Shown: positions 34,271-43,618, numbered from the stretch's first letter. The stretch is DNA of 64,000 bases from Natronococcus occultus SP4 (GCF_000328685.1 NC_019974.1:673001-737000), one strand, 5' to 3'. The notes: generated from the letters alone by a model not told the origin. Numbers and translations: made by a program.

Positions 34271-34882
34271 TCAGTCGCGTTCCGCGGGCGGTCGCTGCAG
34301 CCGTTCTGCGAGCGGGGACTGCAATTCTAGGCTCATCGACAGTTCGGAGAGTCCGCGCTCGACCACCTCGAACCCGATGTTCTTGTACACCGTGATCGCA
34401 CGTTTGTTCCCGGTCGAGACCTCCAGCGCCAGCTCGTTGCCGTCCTTCTCGTCGGCGTAGGCGACGAGCTGCTTGAGCATCTCGGAGCCGACCCCCTCGT
34501 TCTGGTACTCCTGATGGACGTAGATCAAGAACTTCCACCTGTGGTCGACCGACTCGGACGGGACGACCGCAACGTGACCAATGGCCCGGTCGCCGTCGAA
34601 CGCGACGAGGTTCCACCCCGTCGACGTCAGCTGGTCCAGCCAGCTTTCGATCTTCGACACGCCGTTGGGTGGCAACCCCATACTCCGGCTGTACTGATCG
34701 AACTCGTCGTACATTCGGACGAGCGGATCGAAATCGCCCGCTTCGTAGGATCGAACGAGGAGTGCAGCGCCGGTCTTGCTCTCGAACCGAGGACACCGCG
34801 GCGGACAGTACGGCGTCCCCCGACACTCGGAGTTATCCCACGCTGTACAGACGCCGGTCGCCTGGCTGTCGCTTGAGGACAT
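34271..34882 (-). CDS. GNAT acetyltransferase with N-terminal Cys4 motif
   Basis: Acetyltransferase of about 203 residues. After a short start comes C-x7-C-x5-C-x3-C-P-R-F (residues about 10-32), a likely metal or Fe-S site, then a GNAT domain with the acetyl-CoA loop YVHQEYQNEGVGSEMLKQLV and the end YKNIGFEVVERGL. ATGs at 34909 and 34927 are alternative starts. The same Cys spacing, ending in C-P-x-F, occurs in the DUF5787-like protein at 11445. Its position next to the acyl-CoA ligase is suggestive only. Confidence 0.8.
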   Translation of the reverse strand: MSSSDSQATGVCTAWDNSECRGTPYCPPRCPRFESKTGAALLVRSYEAGDFDPLVRMYDEFDQYSRSMGLPPNGVSKIESWLDQLTSTGWNLVAFDGDRAIGHVAVVPSESVDHRWKFLIYVHQEYQNEGVGSEMLKQLVAYADEKDGNELALEVSTGNKRAITVYKNIGFEVVERGLSELSMSLELQSPLAERLQRPPAERD

Positions 34883-35002
34883 ACGAAACTGTTCCAGTGG
34901 AGACAGCATAACTACTGCGCCGAACATGTTTCGACGCGGCGAAAAGCGGGGTCGTGTCGGAGTAACGTCGGTGAGTCGGGGTTCGATCGCGGACGGCTTC
35001 GA

Positions 35003-36661
35003 TCAGCTACTCTGTTCCTGCTCGCGAAGCTCGGTTCGGCGGATCTTTCCGGTTTCCGTTCGCGGGAGCGACTCCGTGAACTCGATCTCGCGGGGGTACT
35101 TGTACGGGGCGAGCGTGTTCTTGACGTGGTTCTGGATCTCGGTCACGAGCTCGTCGTCGGGAGTCGTCCCGTTCGATAGCACGGTAAACGCCTTCACGAT
35201 CTCGCCGCGTTCCTCGTGGGGGCTTCCGACGACGGCGACCTCCGAGACGGCCTCGTGTTCCTCGATGACCGCTTCGACCTCCGGACCGGGGATGTTGTAC
35301 CCGCTCGAGATAATGAGATCGTCGCTCCGGGACTTGTACTCGAGGCGGCCGTCCTCGCGCTGGACGTAGATGTCGCCAGGGATCGACCAGCCATCCTCGG
35401 TCGTCGACTCCACCTGTTTTTCGGGGCGATCCCAGTACTCGACGCCGGTCGGGCCACGAACCGCGAGTAGGCCGGATTCGCCGCGCTCGAGTTCCTCGCC
35501 GGTATCGGGATCGATGATCTTGCACTCGTAGCCCGGTACGGGGAAGCCGGTGGCGCTCGGGTCGATATCCCCGTCGTGGCAGTGGCTGATGAAGATGTGG
35601 AGCATCTCCGTCGTCCCGATCCCGTCGAGCAGGTTGATCCCGTACTCCTCTTTGAAGTTCTCGAACGTCGTCGGCGTGAGCGGTTCGCCCGCGCTGAGAC
35701 CGACCCGGAGCGAGGAGACATCGTACTCCTCGGGACCGTCGGGGTAGTTCGAGAGGATTTGGTTGAAGCCGGTCGGAATCGAACACAGCACTGAGATCCC
35801 GTGGTTCTCGACAGCCTCGAGCAGATCGCCCGGGCTCGCGTCCTCGACGAGGCTCGTACTCGCGCCGAATCGAAGCGGGAACGTGACCAGGTCGCCGTAG
35901 CCGTACGCGAACGGGAGCGGCGGGTTTCCGCCGAAGACGTCCTCCTCGGTCGGCTCGATGCAGTACCGGGCGTACGTGTCCGCGGTCGCGAGGACGCTCC
36001 GGTGGCTGTGAACTGCGCCCTTCGGGCGACCGGTCGTCCCGCTCGTGTACAGCATCAGTGCCAGGTCCTCGCGCTCGGTTTCGTAGGCTTCGAGTTCGTC
36101 GTCGGCCGACTCGAGGAGATCGTCATAGCTGTGGTGGTCGTGGTCGACGCCGTTGCGCTCGGCGACGATGACGTCCTCGACGGTGTCGAGCTCCGGCAGC
36201 GCGTTCTCGACTTCCTCGAGAAGATCGTCGTAGACGACGACGGTCGTCGCCTCCGCGTTGTTGATGATGTAATCGAGCTCCTTGGCCCGCAGCAGCTTCA
36301 TCGACGGGAGCGCGACGCCGCCGATCTTCTGGACGGCGAGACACGTTACGATCGCTTCCGGACGGTTCGGGAACCGGACGACGACCCGGTCGCCGGCCTC
36401 AACGCCGAGGTCCCGGAGCGCGTTCCCCATCCGATCGACCTGTTCCTGGAGCTGCTCGTAAGTGAACGTTCGATCCTCGAAGTAGATCGCGACGTTGTCG
36501 CCACGTCCCTCCTGAACGTGGCGGTCGACGAGTTCCTCTGCGACGTTGATTCGCTGGGGGTAATGGGCTTCCGGGGTCGGATGGATGTAATCCGGAGCGT
36601 TCGATTCGTCCGGTAGATACTCCTCTGGGACGTTCGGCTGCATGTACGAGTAATCCATCAT
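35003..36661 (-). CDS. Aryl/acyl-CoA ligase (AMP-forming, benzoate-CoA ligase type)
   Basis: Enzyme of 552 residues that makes an acyl-AMP and then the CoA thioester. The P-loop motif LMLYTSGTTGRPKGAVHSH is at about residue 203-221; later motifs are GIGTTEM, the Asp hinge GDIYVQREDGRLEYKSRSDD, and the catalytic Lys in PRTETGKIRRTEL. General layout and size suit the benzoate/2-aminobenzoate-CoA ligase group better than PaaK (about 440 residues), so an aromatic acid other than phenylacetate is possible. A second ATG lies 3 nt downstream. Upstream on the same strand is a CoA-transferase relic. Confidence 0.85.
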   Translation of the reverse strand: MMDYSYMQPNVPEEYLPDESNAPDYIHPTPEAHYPQRINVAEELVDRHVQEGRGDNVAIYFEDRTFTYEQLQEQVDRMGNALRDLGVEAGDRVVVRFPNRPEAIVTCLAVQKIGGVALPSMKLLRAKELDYIINNAEATTVVVYDDLLEEVENALPELDTVEDVIVAERNGVDHDHHSYDDLLESADDELEAYETEREDLALMLYTSGTTGRPKGAVHSHRSVLATADTYARYCIEPTEEDVFGGNPPLPFAYGYGDLVTFPLRFGASTSLVEDASPGDLLEAVENHGISVLCSIPTGFNQILSNYPDGPEEYDVSSLRVGLSAGEPLTPTTFENFKEEYGINLLDGIGTTEMLHIFISHCHDGDIDPSATGFPVPGYECKIIDPDTGEELERGESGLLAVRGPTGVEYWDRPEKQVESTTEDGWSIPGDIYVQREDGRLEYKSRSDDLIISSGYNIPGPEVEAVIEEHEAVSEVAVVGSPHEERGEIVKAFTVLSNGTTPDDELVTEIQNHVKNTLAPYKYPREIEFTESLPRTETGKIRRTELREQEQSS

Positions 36662-36733
36662 AGCTTTAAATCATATAGTTATCGGTTCGTGCACTCGGGG
36701 ATTGTTAAGGAAAAAACATTTCCGGGGGAGTAG

Positions 36734-37257
36734 CTACGTCCAGAACCCGTCCGGATCGAACGTTCGGACCAGTTCGAGTTCCTCGGACGTCGGCGCGGGA
36801 TCGGTAACGACGACGCCCGCGCCGACGTCCTCGGCGGTTCGCAACGCCCAGGGAAAGTCGTCGAACACGTCCTCGACTTCCACGCCGGGATGGACGCTCC
36901 GGGGGTAGAGTTCGCCGGCGTCGTCGAAACCGAACGTCGCCTTCGAAGTGACGAGCGCGCTCGGCCAGCGACCGGTGATGGGTGGGCGCCGAACGGACAC
37001 CCGACGACGCCTGTCACCTGCTTTCGAGTGATCGCGACGCGGCTGGGGTCGCTCTTTGCGACCGCAGGATCGACGATCTCCTCGACGATAACCAGAACGT
37101 CCTCGGCCGCGCCGACTGCGGGATCGACGGTCCCGGAGTTTCCCCAGGAGTGGGCGTCCCCGTCCGGACTCGCGCGCTGGACGTGGACGATTGCTAAGTC
37201 CGGTTCGATCGCGGGTACGAGAACGATTCGCTCGCCGTCGAACGGATCGGTCGTTCA
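36734..37257 (-). pseudogene. Fused relic of a glutaconate-type CoA-transferase (alpha end joined to beta end)
   Basis: Read on this strand, the first part (37257 to about 36975) encodes the second half of a family I CoA-transferase alpha subunit: LVPAIEPDLAIVHVQRAS and VIVEEIVDPAVAKSDPSRVA, ending PFGAHPSPV. The next part is in another frame and is the C-terminus of the beta subunit: FGFDDAGELYPRSVHPGVEV, then an APTSEELELVRTFDPDGFW tail. A stop codon stands directly before the alpha part. The N-terminal half of alpha and most of beta are lost, so about 175 of an expected 550-600 codons remain, joined by an internal deletion with frameshift. It lies just before the acyl-CoA ligase. Confidence 0.75.
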
Positions 37258-37360
37258 GACTCTCTGTACGTACTGATGTTCACCGTAACTATTCAGTAGC
37301 AGCATATGAGATCAGCTGTCGGTCTCCGCAGTACCGTCGATATTGGGTCGCCAACATAAA

Positions 37361-37370
37361 TTATAAATAG
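37361..37370 (+). promoter_or_regulatory. TATA box of the Liv-type ABC operon
   Basis: TTATAAATAG centred 28 nt before the ATG at 37393; the leaderless spacing fixes that start over a TTG six bases upstream. Confidence 0.65.
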
Positions 37371-37392
37371 GGACAGAGCGCACTGATTGGAT

Positions 37393-38637
37393 ATGTCTGG
37401 CAAAGACGTGGGTAGCTCCCACAGTCATACGACCAGCAGGAGTTCCATTTCGAGGCGTTCGCTCCTCGCGAGTGGTGCCGCTGTCGGGGCAACGACGGCA
37501 CTTGGAGGGTGTCTCAGCAGCCACGACGACGAACTAACGATCGGGTTCGCGCTCCCGTTTACCGGCACGTACGCGCTGCTCGGCGAGAGTATCGTCGCCG
37601 GGTTCGAGCTGTTCGTCGAGCAACAGGGCGGGGAGATAAACGGAGAGGACGTCGAGTTCGTCCGGCGGGATACCGAGGCCGAGACGAGCCGCGGCGTCGA
37701 CGTTACTCGGGAGCTGTTGCTCGAGGCCCGAGCCGACGCCATCGTCGGTCCCGTCTCGAGTGCCGTCGCGATGGCGATGATCCAGCCGATCCAGACCGAA
37801 TCGAGCGCGCTCTGGTTCAACGCGAACGCGGGCGACTACCGGGTGACCGCCGAGGGCTGTCCGAAGTACCACTTTCGGACGTCGTTCAACGACTGGCAGA
37901 CGAGCGCACCCCTCGCGCAGTTCGTCTACGAGGAGATCGCCGACAACGTCTGCCTGGCGTACGCCGACTACGCGTTCGGCCAGAACTCGAAGGAGTTCTT
38001 CAAGGAGGCGTTCGAGGAACTCGGCGGCGAGGTCGTCGAGGAGGTGGGTGCGCCGCTCGGCACCGACGACTTCTCGCCGTATCTCGGCGACATTCAGGGG
38101 TCCGGCGCCGACGCCGTCTACTCCTTTTTCGCCGGGGACGACGCTGTCAACTACGTCAACGCCTTCAGCGACTTCGGCCTCGACGAGGAGATGGTACAGA
38201 CCGGGAGCGGGTTCATGCTCGCAAACGACACGCTTCCAGCGCAGGGTGAGTCGGCGCTCGGAATGTACTCACTGCTTCATTACACGACCACACATGATAC
38301 CGAACGTAACCGAGAGTTCGTCGAGAACTACGTCGAACTGTACGACGAGACGCCGAACGTCTACGCCTGCCAGGGGTACGACTCCGCACAGGCGTTCGCC
38401 GGCGCCGTCGAAGAAACCGGTGGCACCGATCCCGACGAGATGGCCGAGAGTCTCGTCGAAATGGAGTTCGACAGCCCACGTGGTGAGTTCGAGTTCGATC
38501 CCGAGACCCACGAGGCGGTCCAGAACCTGTACGTCCGGGAGGTCGTCGAAGCCGACGGTGACGAGGCAGTCGAAAACGAGGTCGTCGAAACACTCGAGGA
38601 CGTCGAGGGGCCCGACTGGGGGTGTAGTCACCGGTAA
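37393..38637 (+). CDS. livK: Liv-type ABC transporter substrate-binding lipoprotein
   Basis: Exported solute-binding protein of 414 residues (LivK/AmiC fold, Peripla_BP_6 type). The Tat signal with lipobox is SRRSLLASGAAVGATTALGGC, so it is probably anchored by lipid after folding inside. The ligand-binding N-terminus reads LTIGFALPFTGTYALLGES. Such proteins take up branched-chain amino acids but also aromatic acids (benzoate, phenylacetate-type) in aromatic clusters. The surrounding genes favour an aromatic acid, which is inference. First gene of the five-gene transporter, with 86 nt before livH. Confidence 0.9.
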   Translation: MSGKDVGSSHSHTTSRSSISRRSLLASGAAVGATTALGGCLSSHDDELTIGFALPFTGTYALLGESIVAGFELFVEQQGGEINGEDVEFVRRDTEAETSRGVDVTRELLLEARADAIVGPVSSAVAMAMIQPIQTESSALWFNANAGDYRVTAEGCPKYHFRTSFNDWQTSAPLAQFVYEEIADNVCLAYADYAFGQNSKEFFKEAFEELGGEVVEEVGAPLGTDDFSPYLGDIQGSGADAVYSFFAGDDAVNYVNAFSDFGLDEEMVQTGSGFMLANDTLPAQGESALGMYSLLHYTTTHDTERNREFVENYVELYDETPNVYACQGYDSAQAFAGAVEETGGTDPDEMAESLVEMEFDSPRGEFEFDPETHEAVQNLYVREVVEADGDEAVENEVVETLEDVEGPDWGCSHR

Positions 38638-38723
38638 CATGTCGTCGCTCGACCGTTTCACTCCGACGGCGTTCCGACTCGCACCGACAGCCGAAAACCG
38701 ATCCGAAGCGGGGGGTTCGTACC

Positions 38724-39593
38724 ATGGTTGAGGCGGTGCTCCGTGCGACGCTTCTCGGACTCCAGCTCGGGATGACGCTGGCCCTGATCGCTGCCGGGCT
38801 GACGCTCATCTTCGGGATGCTCGACGTGATCAACTTCGCTCACGGCGCGTTGTACATGCTCGGAGCGTACTTCGGGACGGTGATCGCGGGCCAGTTCGGA
38901 AGCTTCTGGCTCGCACTGGTGCTTGCACCCCTGATGGTCGGTCTGGTCGGCGCAGCGATCGAGATCTTCTCGTTGCGTCCGCTGTACGACCGGAATCCGC
39001 TGTACCACATCCTGCTCACGTTCGGGATCGCGATCATGATCCAGGGGGCGATCATCCAGATCTGGGGGGCACAGTCGAGACAGATCCCGATCCCCGACCT
39101 GCTCTCGGGAACGGTCGCAGTCGGTCCGGTCAACTATCCTGTCTACTGGCTGTTCGTCCTCGCTGTCAGTACGACGTTGATCGGGCTGGTCTGGCTGGCG
39201 ATCGAGCGAAGCGACCTGGGTATTCTGATGCAGGCGAGCGCTCACGACACCGAGATGGTCAGCGCGCTCGGTATCGACGTCTCGAAGGTGTTTACCGGCG
39301 TGTTCGTCTTCGGTGCGATCCTGGCCGGCATCGCGGGCGTGTTGCTCGGCGGCTCACGGTCGGTACATCCCGGGATGGGCTTTGGTATCATCATCGAGGC
39401 GTTCATCATCGTCGTCATCGGCGGCCTGGGCAGCTTCCGGGGCGCCGTCTACGCAGCGCTGTTGATCGGTCTCGTCACCGCCTACGGGGCGTTGATCGCG
39501 CCGACGCTGACTGAACTGTTCCTGTTCATCATGATGGCAATCGTACTCATGGCAAAGCCGAGCGGACTGTTCGGCACGACGGAGGCAGCATAG
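38724..39593 (+). CDS. livH: Liv-type ABC transporter permease LivH
   Basis: Membrane subunit of 289 residues with about eight hydrophobic segments. IFGMLDVINFAHGALYMLGAY is the classic LivH signature. The loop DISKVFTGVFVFGAILAGIAG-like stretch near residue 185 contacts the ATPases. Its stop codon directly abuts the start of livM. Confidence 0.93.
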   Translation: MVEAVLRATLLGLQLGMTLALIAAGLTLIFGMLDVINFAHGALYMLGAYFGTVIAGQFGSFWLALVLAPLMVGLVGAAIEIFSLRPLYDRNPLYHILLTFGIAIMIQGAIIQIWGAQSRQIPIPDLLSGTVAVGPVNYPVYWLFVLAVSTTLIGLVWLAIERSDLGILMQASAHDTEMVSALGIDVSKVFTGVFVFGAILAGIAGVLLGGSRSVHPGMGFGIIIEAFIIVVIGGLGSFRGAVYAALLIGLVTAYGALIAPTLTELFLFIMMAIVLMAKPSGLFGTTEAA

Positions 39594-40673
39594 ATGAAAT
39601 CCGTAGTCGAGTTCTTCGACCGGAGCCAGGCGTCACCGACCGGAAACGAACTCCTCTCGGGACAGGGACGGCTCGCAGTGGTCCTCGCGATCGTCGTCCT
39701 CGCGTTGTTCGCCCCGATCGCGAACGCTTACGAGCCGTTCTGGCTGAACATGCTCGTCCGGATGATGATCTTCGCGCTGCTGGCGTTGAGCCTCGATTTC
39801 ATCTTCGGCTACGCTGGTTTGCTCTCGTTCGGCCACGCGGCGATGTTCGGCGCGGGCGGCTACGCCGCGGCGATGCTCATCACCGACGTTACCGCGAACG
39901 CGTTGATCGTGCTCCCGATCGCGATGGTCGTCGGCGCGGTCGTCGCCGGTATCATCGGCTGGTTCAGCGTTCGGGCTCACGGGATCTACTTCGCGATGCT
40001 GACGCTGGCGTTCGCGCAGATGTTCTACGTCATCGCCTTTACCGATCTGCCAGCGACCGTCCTGGGACTGGAGTCGTTCACCGGTGGCGATAACGGCCTG
40101 TTCGGGATTCAGCGCTACGAGACGTTCGGGATCGACTTCACGTCGACGCTGCTGTACTTCTATCTGACGCTGGCCACGGTCGCACTCTCGTTCGTGGCCC
40201 TGCTCCGGCTCTCGAACTCCCCGTTCGGACGCGTCCTCCAGGGGATCCGCGAGAACGAGGAGCGGATCCAGTTCCTCGGGTACAACGTCCAGCGGTACAA
40301 GGTGCTCGGCTTCGCGCTCAGCGGCGCGTTCGCCGGGCTGGCCGGGGGACTGTACGTTCCGTTCCAGAGCGTTTCCCACCCCGGACTGCTTCACTGGATG
40401 ATCAGCGGCGAACTCGTCGTCATGCTCCTGCTCGGCGGACTCGGGACGCTCTGGGGACCGATGCTGGGCGCTGGCCTCGTCATCTTCCTCGAGGAGCAAC
40501 TCGCCGGCTTCGCGAGCTGGGAGATCATCCTCGGCGGGATCTTCGTCGTCGTGGTGATCTTCGCACCGCAGGGGCTGGCCGGTGCGATCGTCTCCGTTCG
40601 GAACGATCCAAAAAACGTCGTGACGAACGCGAAACGTGCGATCCGCAACTACATCGACAAGGTGAGGAAATAA
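39594..40673 (+). CDS. livM: Liv-type ABC transporter permease LivM
   Basis: Second membrane subunit, 359 residues, with about ten hydrophobic segments. LLSFGHAAMFGAGGYAAAML is the LivM signature and NEERIQFLGYNVQRYKVLGF is the ATPase-coupling loop. Joined to livH without a gap and followed by livG after one nucleotide. Confidence 0.93.
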   Translation: MKSVVEFFDRSQASPTGNELLSGQGRLAVVLAIVVLALFAPIANAYEPFWLNMLVRMMIFALLALSLDFIFGYAGLLSFGHAAMFGAGGYAAAMLITDVTANALIVLPIAMVVGAVVAGIIGWFSVRAHGIYFAMLTLAFAQMFYVIAFTDLPATVLGLESFTGGDNGLFGIQRYETFGIDFTSTLLYFYLTLATVALSFVALLRLSNSPFGRVLQGIRENEERIQFLGYNVQRYKVLGFALSGAFAGLAGGLYVPFQSVSHPGLLHWMISGELVVMLLLGGLGTLWGPMLGAGLVIFLEEQLAGFASWEIILGGIFVVVVIFAPQGLAGAIVSVRNDPKNVVTNAKRAIRNYIDKVRK

Positions 40674-40674
40674 T

Positions 40675-41475
40675 ATGAGCGAAACCGTAACCGCGACTTC
40701 GAGCGACGTATCGGAAAACGACGCGATCCTCCGGACCGAGGGCGTCACCAAGAAGTTCGGCACGCTGACCGCGATCGACGACGTCTCGATCGAGATCCCC
40801 GCCGACGAGATCACCTCGGTCATCGGGCCGAACGGCGCCGGCAAGACGACGCTGTTCAACCTCCTGACCGGAAAGCACGAGCCGACCGAGGGACGTATCG
40901 AGTTCCGGAACGAGTCGATCGGCGGACTCGCCCCACACACGATCGTCGACAGGGGGATCGTCCGCTCGTTCCAGATCACGAACTTCTTTGCCGACCTCAG
41001 CGCGCTCGAGAACGTTCGGATCGCCACACAGGCCCACTACACCGGGTTCAGCCCGGGCGATTTCACCAGACACCACGCCTCGCTGGAGGAGCCGATCGAG
41101 GACGCCCGGGAGGTCCTCGAACGCGTTCACCTGACCGACGTCGCCCACCGGTCCGCGGCGAACCTCTCGTACGGTCAGCGGCGCCACCTCGAGATCGGAA
41201 TCGCGCTCGCGGCCGATCCGGAACTGCTGTTGATGGACGAACCGACCGCCGGAATGAGCCCCGAGGAGACCTACGAGGTGGTCGATCTCATCGAGACGAT
41301 CGCCGAGGACGTCACGCTGGTCCTGATCGAACACGACACCGACATCGTGATGGAGCTCTCGGACCAGATCGCGGTGCTCAACGAGGGCGAGTTGCTCTCG
41401 TGGGGCAGCCCGGAGGAGATCAAGGCCGACGAGCGCGTCCAGAAGGCGTACCTCGGAGGTGGTGGCCGTGAGTGA
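40675..41475 (+). CDS. livG: Liv-type ABC transporter ATPase LivG
   Basis: ATP-binding subunit of 266 residues. Walker A GPNGAGKTT, signature LSYGQRRHLEIGIALA and Walker B ELLLMDEPTAGMS followed by the H-loop EHDTD are all present. An extra 15-20 residues at the N-terminus precede the usual start. It overlaps livF by 8 bp. Confidence 0.94.
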   Translation: MSETVTATSSDVSENDAILRTEGVTKKFGTLTAIDDVSIEIPADEITSVIGPNGAGKTTLFNLLTGKHEPTEGRIEFRNESIGGLAPHTIVDRGIVRSFQITNFFADLSALENVRIATQAHYTGFSPGDFTRHHASLEEPIEDAREVLERVHLTDVAHRSAANLSYGQRRHLEIGIALAADPELLLMDEPTAGMSPEETYEVVDLIETIAEDVTLVLIEHDTDIVMELSDQIAVLNEGELLSWGSPEEIKADERVQKAYLGGGGRE

Positions 41476-42220
41476 GACGCCGGCCACCGGCCAGCAGGCG
41501 GCCGCCGAGGAGCTGATCGCGGTCGACTCGATAAACACCTACTACGGACAGAGCCACATCCTGTTCGACCTCTCGCTGTCGATCGATCGCGGCGAGATCG
41601 TCGCGCTTGTCGGCCGAAACGGGGCAGGGAAGACCACGACGCTACGGAGCATCATGGGACTTACCGCTCCGGCCGACGGCACGATCACGAAAAGCGGTGA
41701 TCCGATCCAGGGGCTCGAACCGTACGAGATCCGCAAGCGCGGAATCTCGTGGGTGCCCGAGGAGCGCCGCGTGTTCGGTGGTCTCACCGTCGAGGAGAAC
41801 CTCCGGCTGGCGGCCAACACCGGCGATCGAGACCAGTCCGACGAGTTCGGAGAGATCTACGACCGGTTCCCCCGCCTCGACGAGCGACGCGACCAGAAGT
41901 CGGGGACGATGAGCGGCGGTGAACAACAGATGCTGGCGATCGCTCGCGCTCTGCTCGGGCCGGAGACCGATATCCTCCTGCTCGACGAACCCAGCGAGGG
42001 GCTCGCGCCACAGATCGTCGACGACGTTGCCGAGATCATCCGAGAGCTCAACGAGGAATCGGACGTGACGATCCTCCTCGTCGAACAGAACGCCGAGATG
42101 GCCCTCGAACTCGCCGACCACGCCTACGTCCTCGAGAACGGACGGATCGTTCACGACTCGCCAGCGACGGAGCTACTCGAGGATCGCGAGGCGATGGAAA
42201 GTTACCTGGGGGTCAAATAA
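41468..42220 (+). CDS. livF: Liv-type ABC transporter ATPase LivF
   Basis: Second ATP-binding subunit, 250 residues. Walker A GRNGAGKTT, signature MSGGEQQMLAIARAL, Walker B ILLLDEPSEGLAPQI. The GTG at 41468 is preferred over two upstream GTGs because GGAGGTG (41455-41461) is a Shine-Dalgarno at good distance. The start overlaps the livG stop. Last gene of the transporter operon. Confidence 0.93.
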   Translation: MSETPATGQQAAAEELIAVDSINTYYGQSHILFDLSLSIDRGEIVALVGRNGAGKTTTLRSIMGLTAPADGTITKSGDPIQGLEPYEIRKRGISWVPEERRVFGGLTVEENLRLAANTGDRDQSDEFGEIYDRFPRLDERRDQKSGTMSGGEQQMLAIARALLGPETDILLLDEPSEGLAPQIVDDVAEIIRELNEESDVTILLVEQNAEMALELADHAYVLENGRIVHDSPATELLEDREAMESYLGVK

Positions 42221-42247
42221 TAACTTGTCGGCGCACACAGCGGGAGT

Positions 42248-42775
42248 ATGCAACGCGCATTCGAAGGCACGACGCCGTCGATCGCCGACTCGGCGTTCGT
42301 CTCGGAGATGGCCTACCTGATCGGGGACGTCACCCTGGAGGAGAACGCAAGCGTCTGGCCGTTTACCTGCTTGCGAGGGGATTACGGTCCGATCTCGGTC
42401 GGGGAGGGTTCGAACGTGCAAGATTTCACGATGCTTCACGAGGCGACGGTCGGCTCCGGCGTCACGATCGGTCACAACGTCGTCATCGACCGGGCGACCG
42501 TCGGCGACGACGTCCTCGTGGGGATCTCGAGTACGATCCTGCCCGGCGCGACGGTCGGAGACGACTGTATCGTCGCCGCCGGTACGTTGCTTCGCGAGGA
42601 ACAGGAGGTGCCAAGCGGCCACATGGCCTACGGCGCTCCGGCGGAGGTCCGTCCGCTCTCCGAGAAGCACCGCGAACAGATCCGGTGGTACTGCGAGGAG
42701 TACCTCGCCCTCAGCGAGCGATACCGTAATGACGGTTCGATCCGTGGCGACGGGTACGAGGACGATACCCAATGA
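42248..42775 (+). CDS. Gamma-carbonic-anhydrase-fold protein (PaaY-like)
   Basis: Left-handed beta-helix protein of 175 residues. The hexapeptide repeats carry the metal ligands in QDFTMLHE and IGHNVVID, while the later GISSTILPGATV is the usual end of the helix. PaaY, a thioesterase with this fold, is a member of phenylacetate operons, and the neighbouring crotonase (4-bp overlap) supports that reading over a carbonic anhydrase. Confidence 0.82.
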   Translation: MQRAFEGTTPSIADSAFVSEMAYLIGDVTLEENASVWPFTCLRGDYGPISVGEGSNVQDFTMLHEATVGSGVTIGHNVVIDRATVGDDVLVGISSTILPGATVGDDCIVAAGTLLREEQEVPSGHMAYGAPAEVRPLSEKHREQIRWYCEEYLALSERYRNDGSIRGDGYEDDTQ

Positions 42776-43587
42776 TAGCAGACACCGAACGCGTACACGA
42801 GGAGGTTCGAATCGAACACCTCGAGGAGTCAGGAATCGCCCGTCTCGTCATGGAGGAGGGAGACTCGTCGCTGAACACGTTTCGTCCGTCGAAGGTCGAA
42901 GCGATGGCGACGGCGGTCGAAGCGCTCGCCGGCGAGGTCGACTGTTTGATCGTCTACGGCGAGCCGGTGTTTTCCGCCGGGGCGGATCTGCGCGCGATCG
43001 AACAGCGACCCCAGGAGATGCGCTCGGCGAAGATCGACGCCATCGCGGCAGCGTCGAACCGGTTCATCCGGACCGTTCGGACGTTTCCGGCGCCGGTGAT
43101 CGCGGCGGTAACCGAGGTCGCCGCCGGCGGCGGACTCGGGTTCGCGCTGGCGTCCGACCTGATCTACATGCACGAGGACGCCGTCTTCGACACCGCCTAC
43201 GCGCGGATCGGGCTGACGCCGGACAACGCGACGCCGTTTTTCCTCGTGAAGACGATCGGGCCGTACAAGGCCCGCGAGCTGCTGTTCGACCCGCAGCCGA
43301 TCACCGCGGCCGAGGCGGTCGAACTCGGCCTCGCCAACGGCTGCTACGAGACGCCGAGCGCGGAGTTCGTCGACGAAGTGACGAGGGATGCGACGAAGTA
43401 CGCCGAGGGGCCGACCGAAACCCACGCCCGAACTAAGGAGCTCGTCGACACGGTGTTTGCGGGGCGGCTCGACGAACACCTCGAGCACGAGCGAACCGCG
43501 ATTAAACAGATGAGCGACTCGAACCTCTTCGACGAGGGGTTGGCGGCGTTTTTCGCCGATCGCGAACCCGAGTGGGCGAGTCAGTAG
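42772..43587 (+). CDS. Enoyl-CoA hydratase/isomerase, PaaG-like branch
   Basis: Crotonase of 271 residues with an N-terminal extension of about 25 residues. VFSAGADLRAIEQ and VAAGGGLGFALA are the oxyanion segments; at the active site the acid is Asp in ARIGLTPDNATPFFL, as in PaaG-type isomerases. Coupled by 4-bp overlap to the PaaY-like gene. Possibly the dedicated isomerase of the epoxide step, in competition with the gene at 23016. Confidence 0.78.
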   Translation: MIADTERVHEEVRIEHLEESGIARLVMEEGDSSLNTFRPSKVEAMATAVEALAGEVDCLIVYGEPVFSAGADLRAIEQRPQEMRSAKIDAIAAASNRFIRTVRTFPAPVIAAVTEVAAGGGLGFALASDLIYMHEDAVFDTAYARIGLTPDNATPFFLVKTIGPYKARELLFDPQPITAAEAVELGLANGCYETPSAEFVDEVTRDATKYAEGPTETHARTKELVDTVFAGRLDEHLEHERTAIKQMSDSNLFDEGLAAFFADREPEWASQ

Positions 43588-43618
43588 AATCAAGACGGTT
43601 CCACTCGTCTACCGACGC

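Noticed and set aside
35003-36661. CoA ligase as PaaK phenylacetate-CoA ligase
   Set aside because: PaaK is about 440 residues with a different phosphate loop; this 552-residue protein follows the benzoate-CoA ligase/acyl-CoA synthetase layout.
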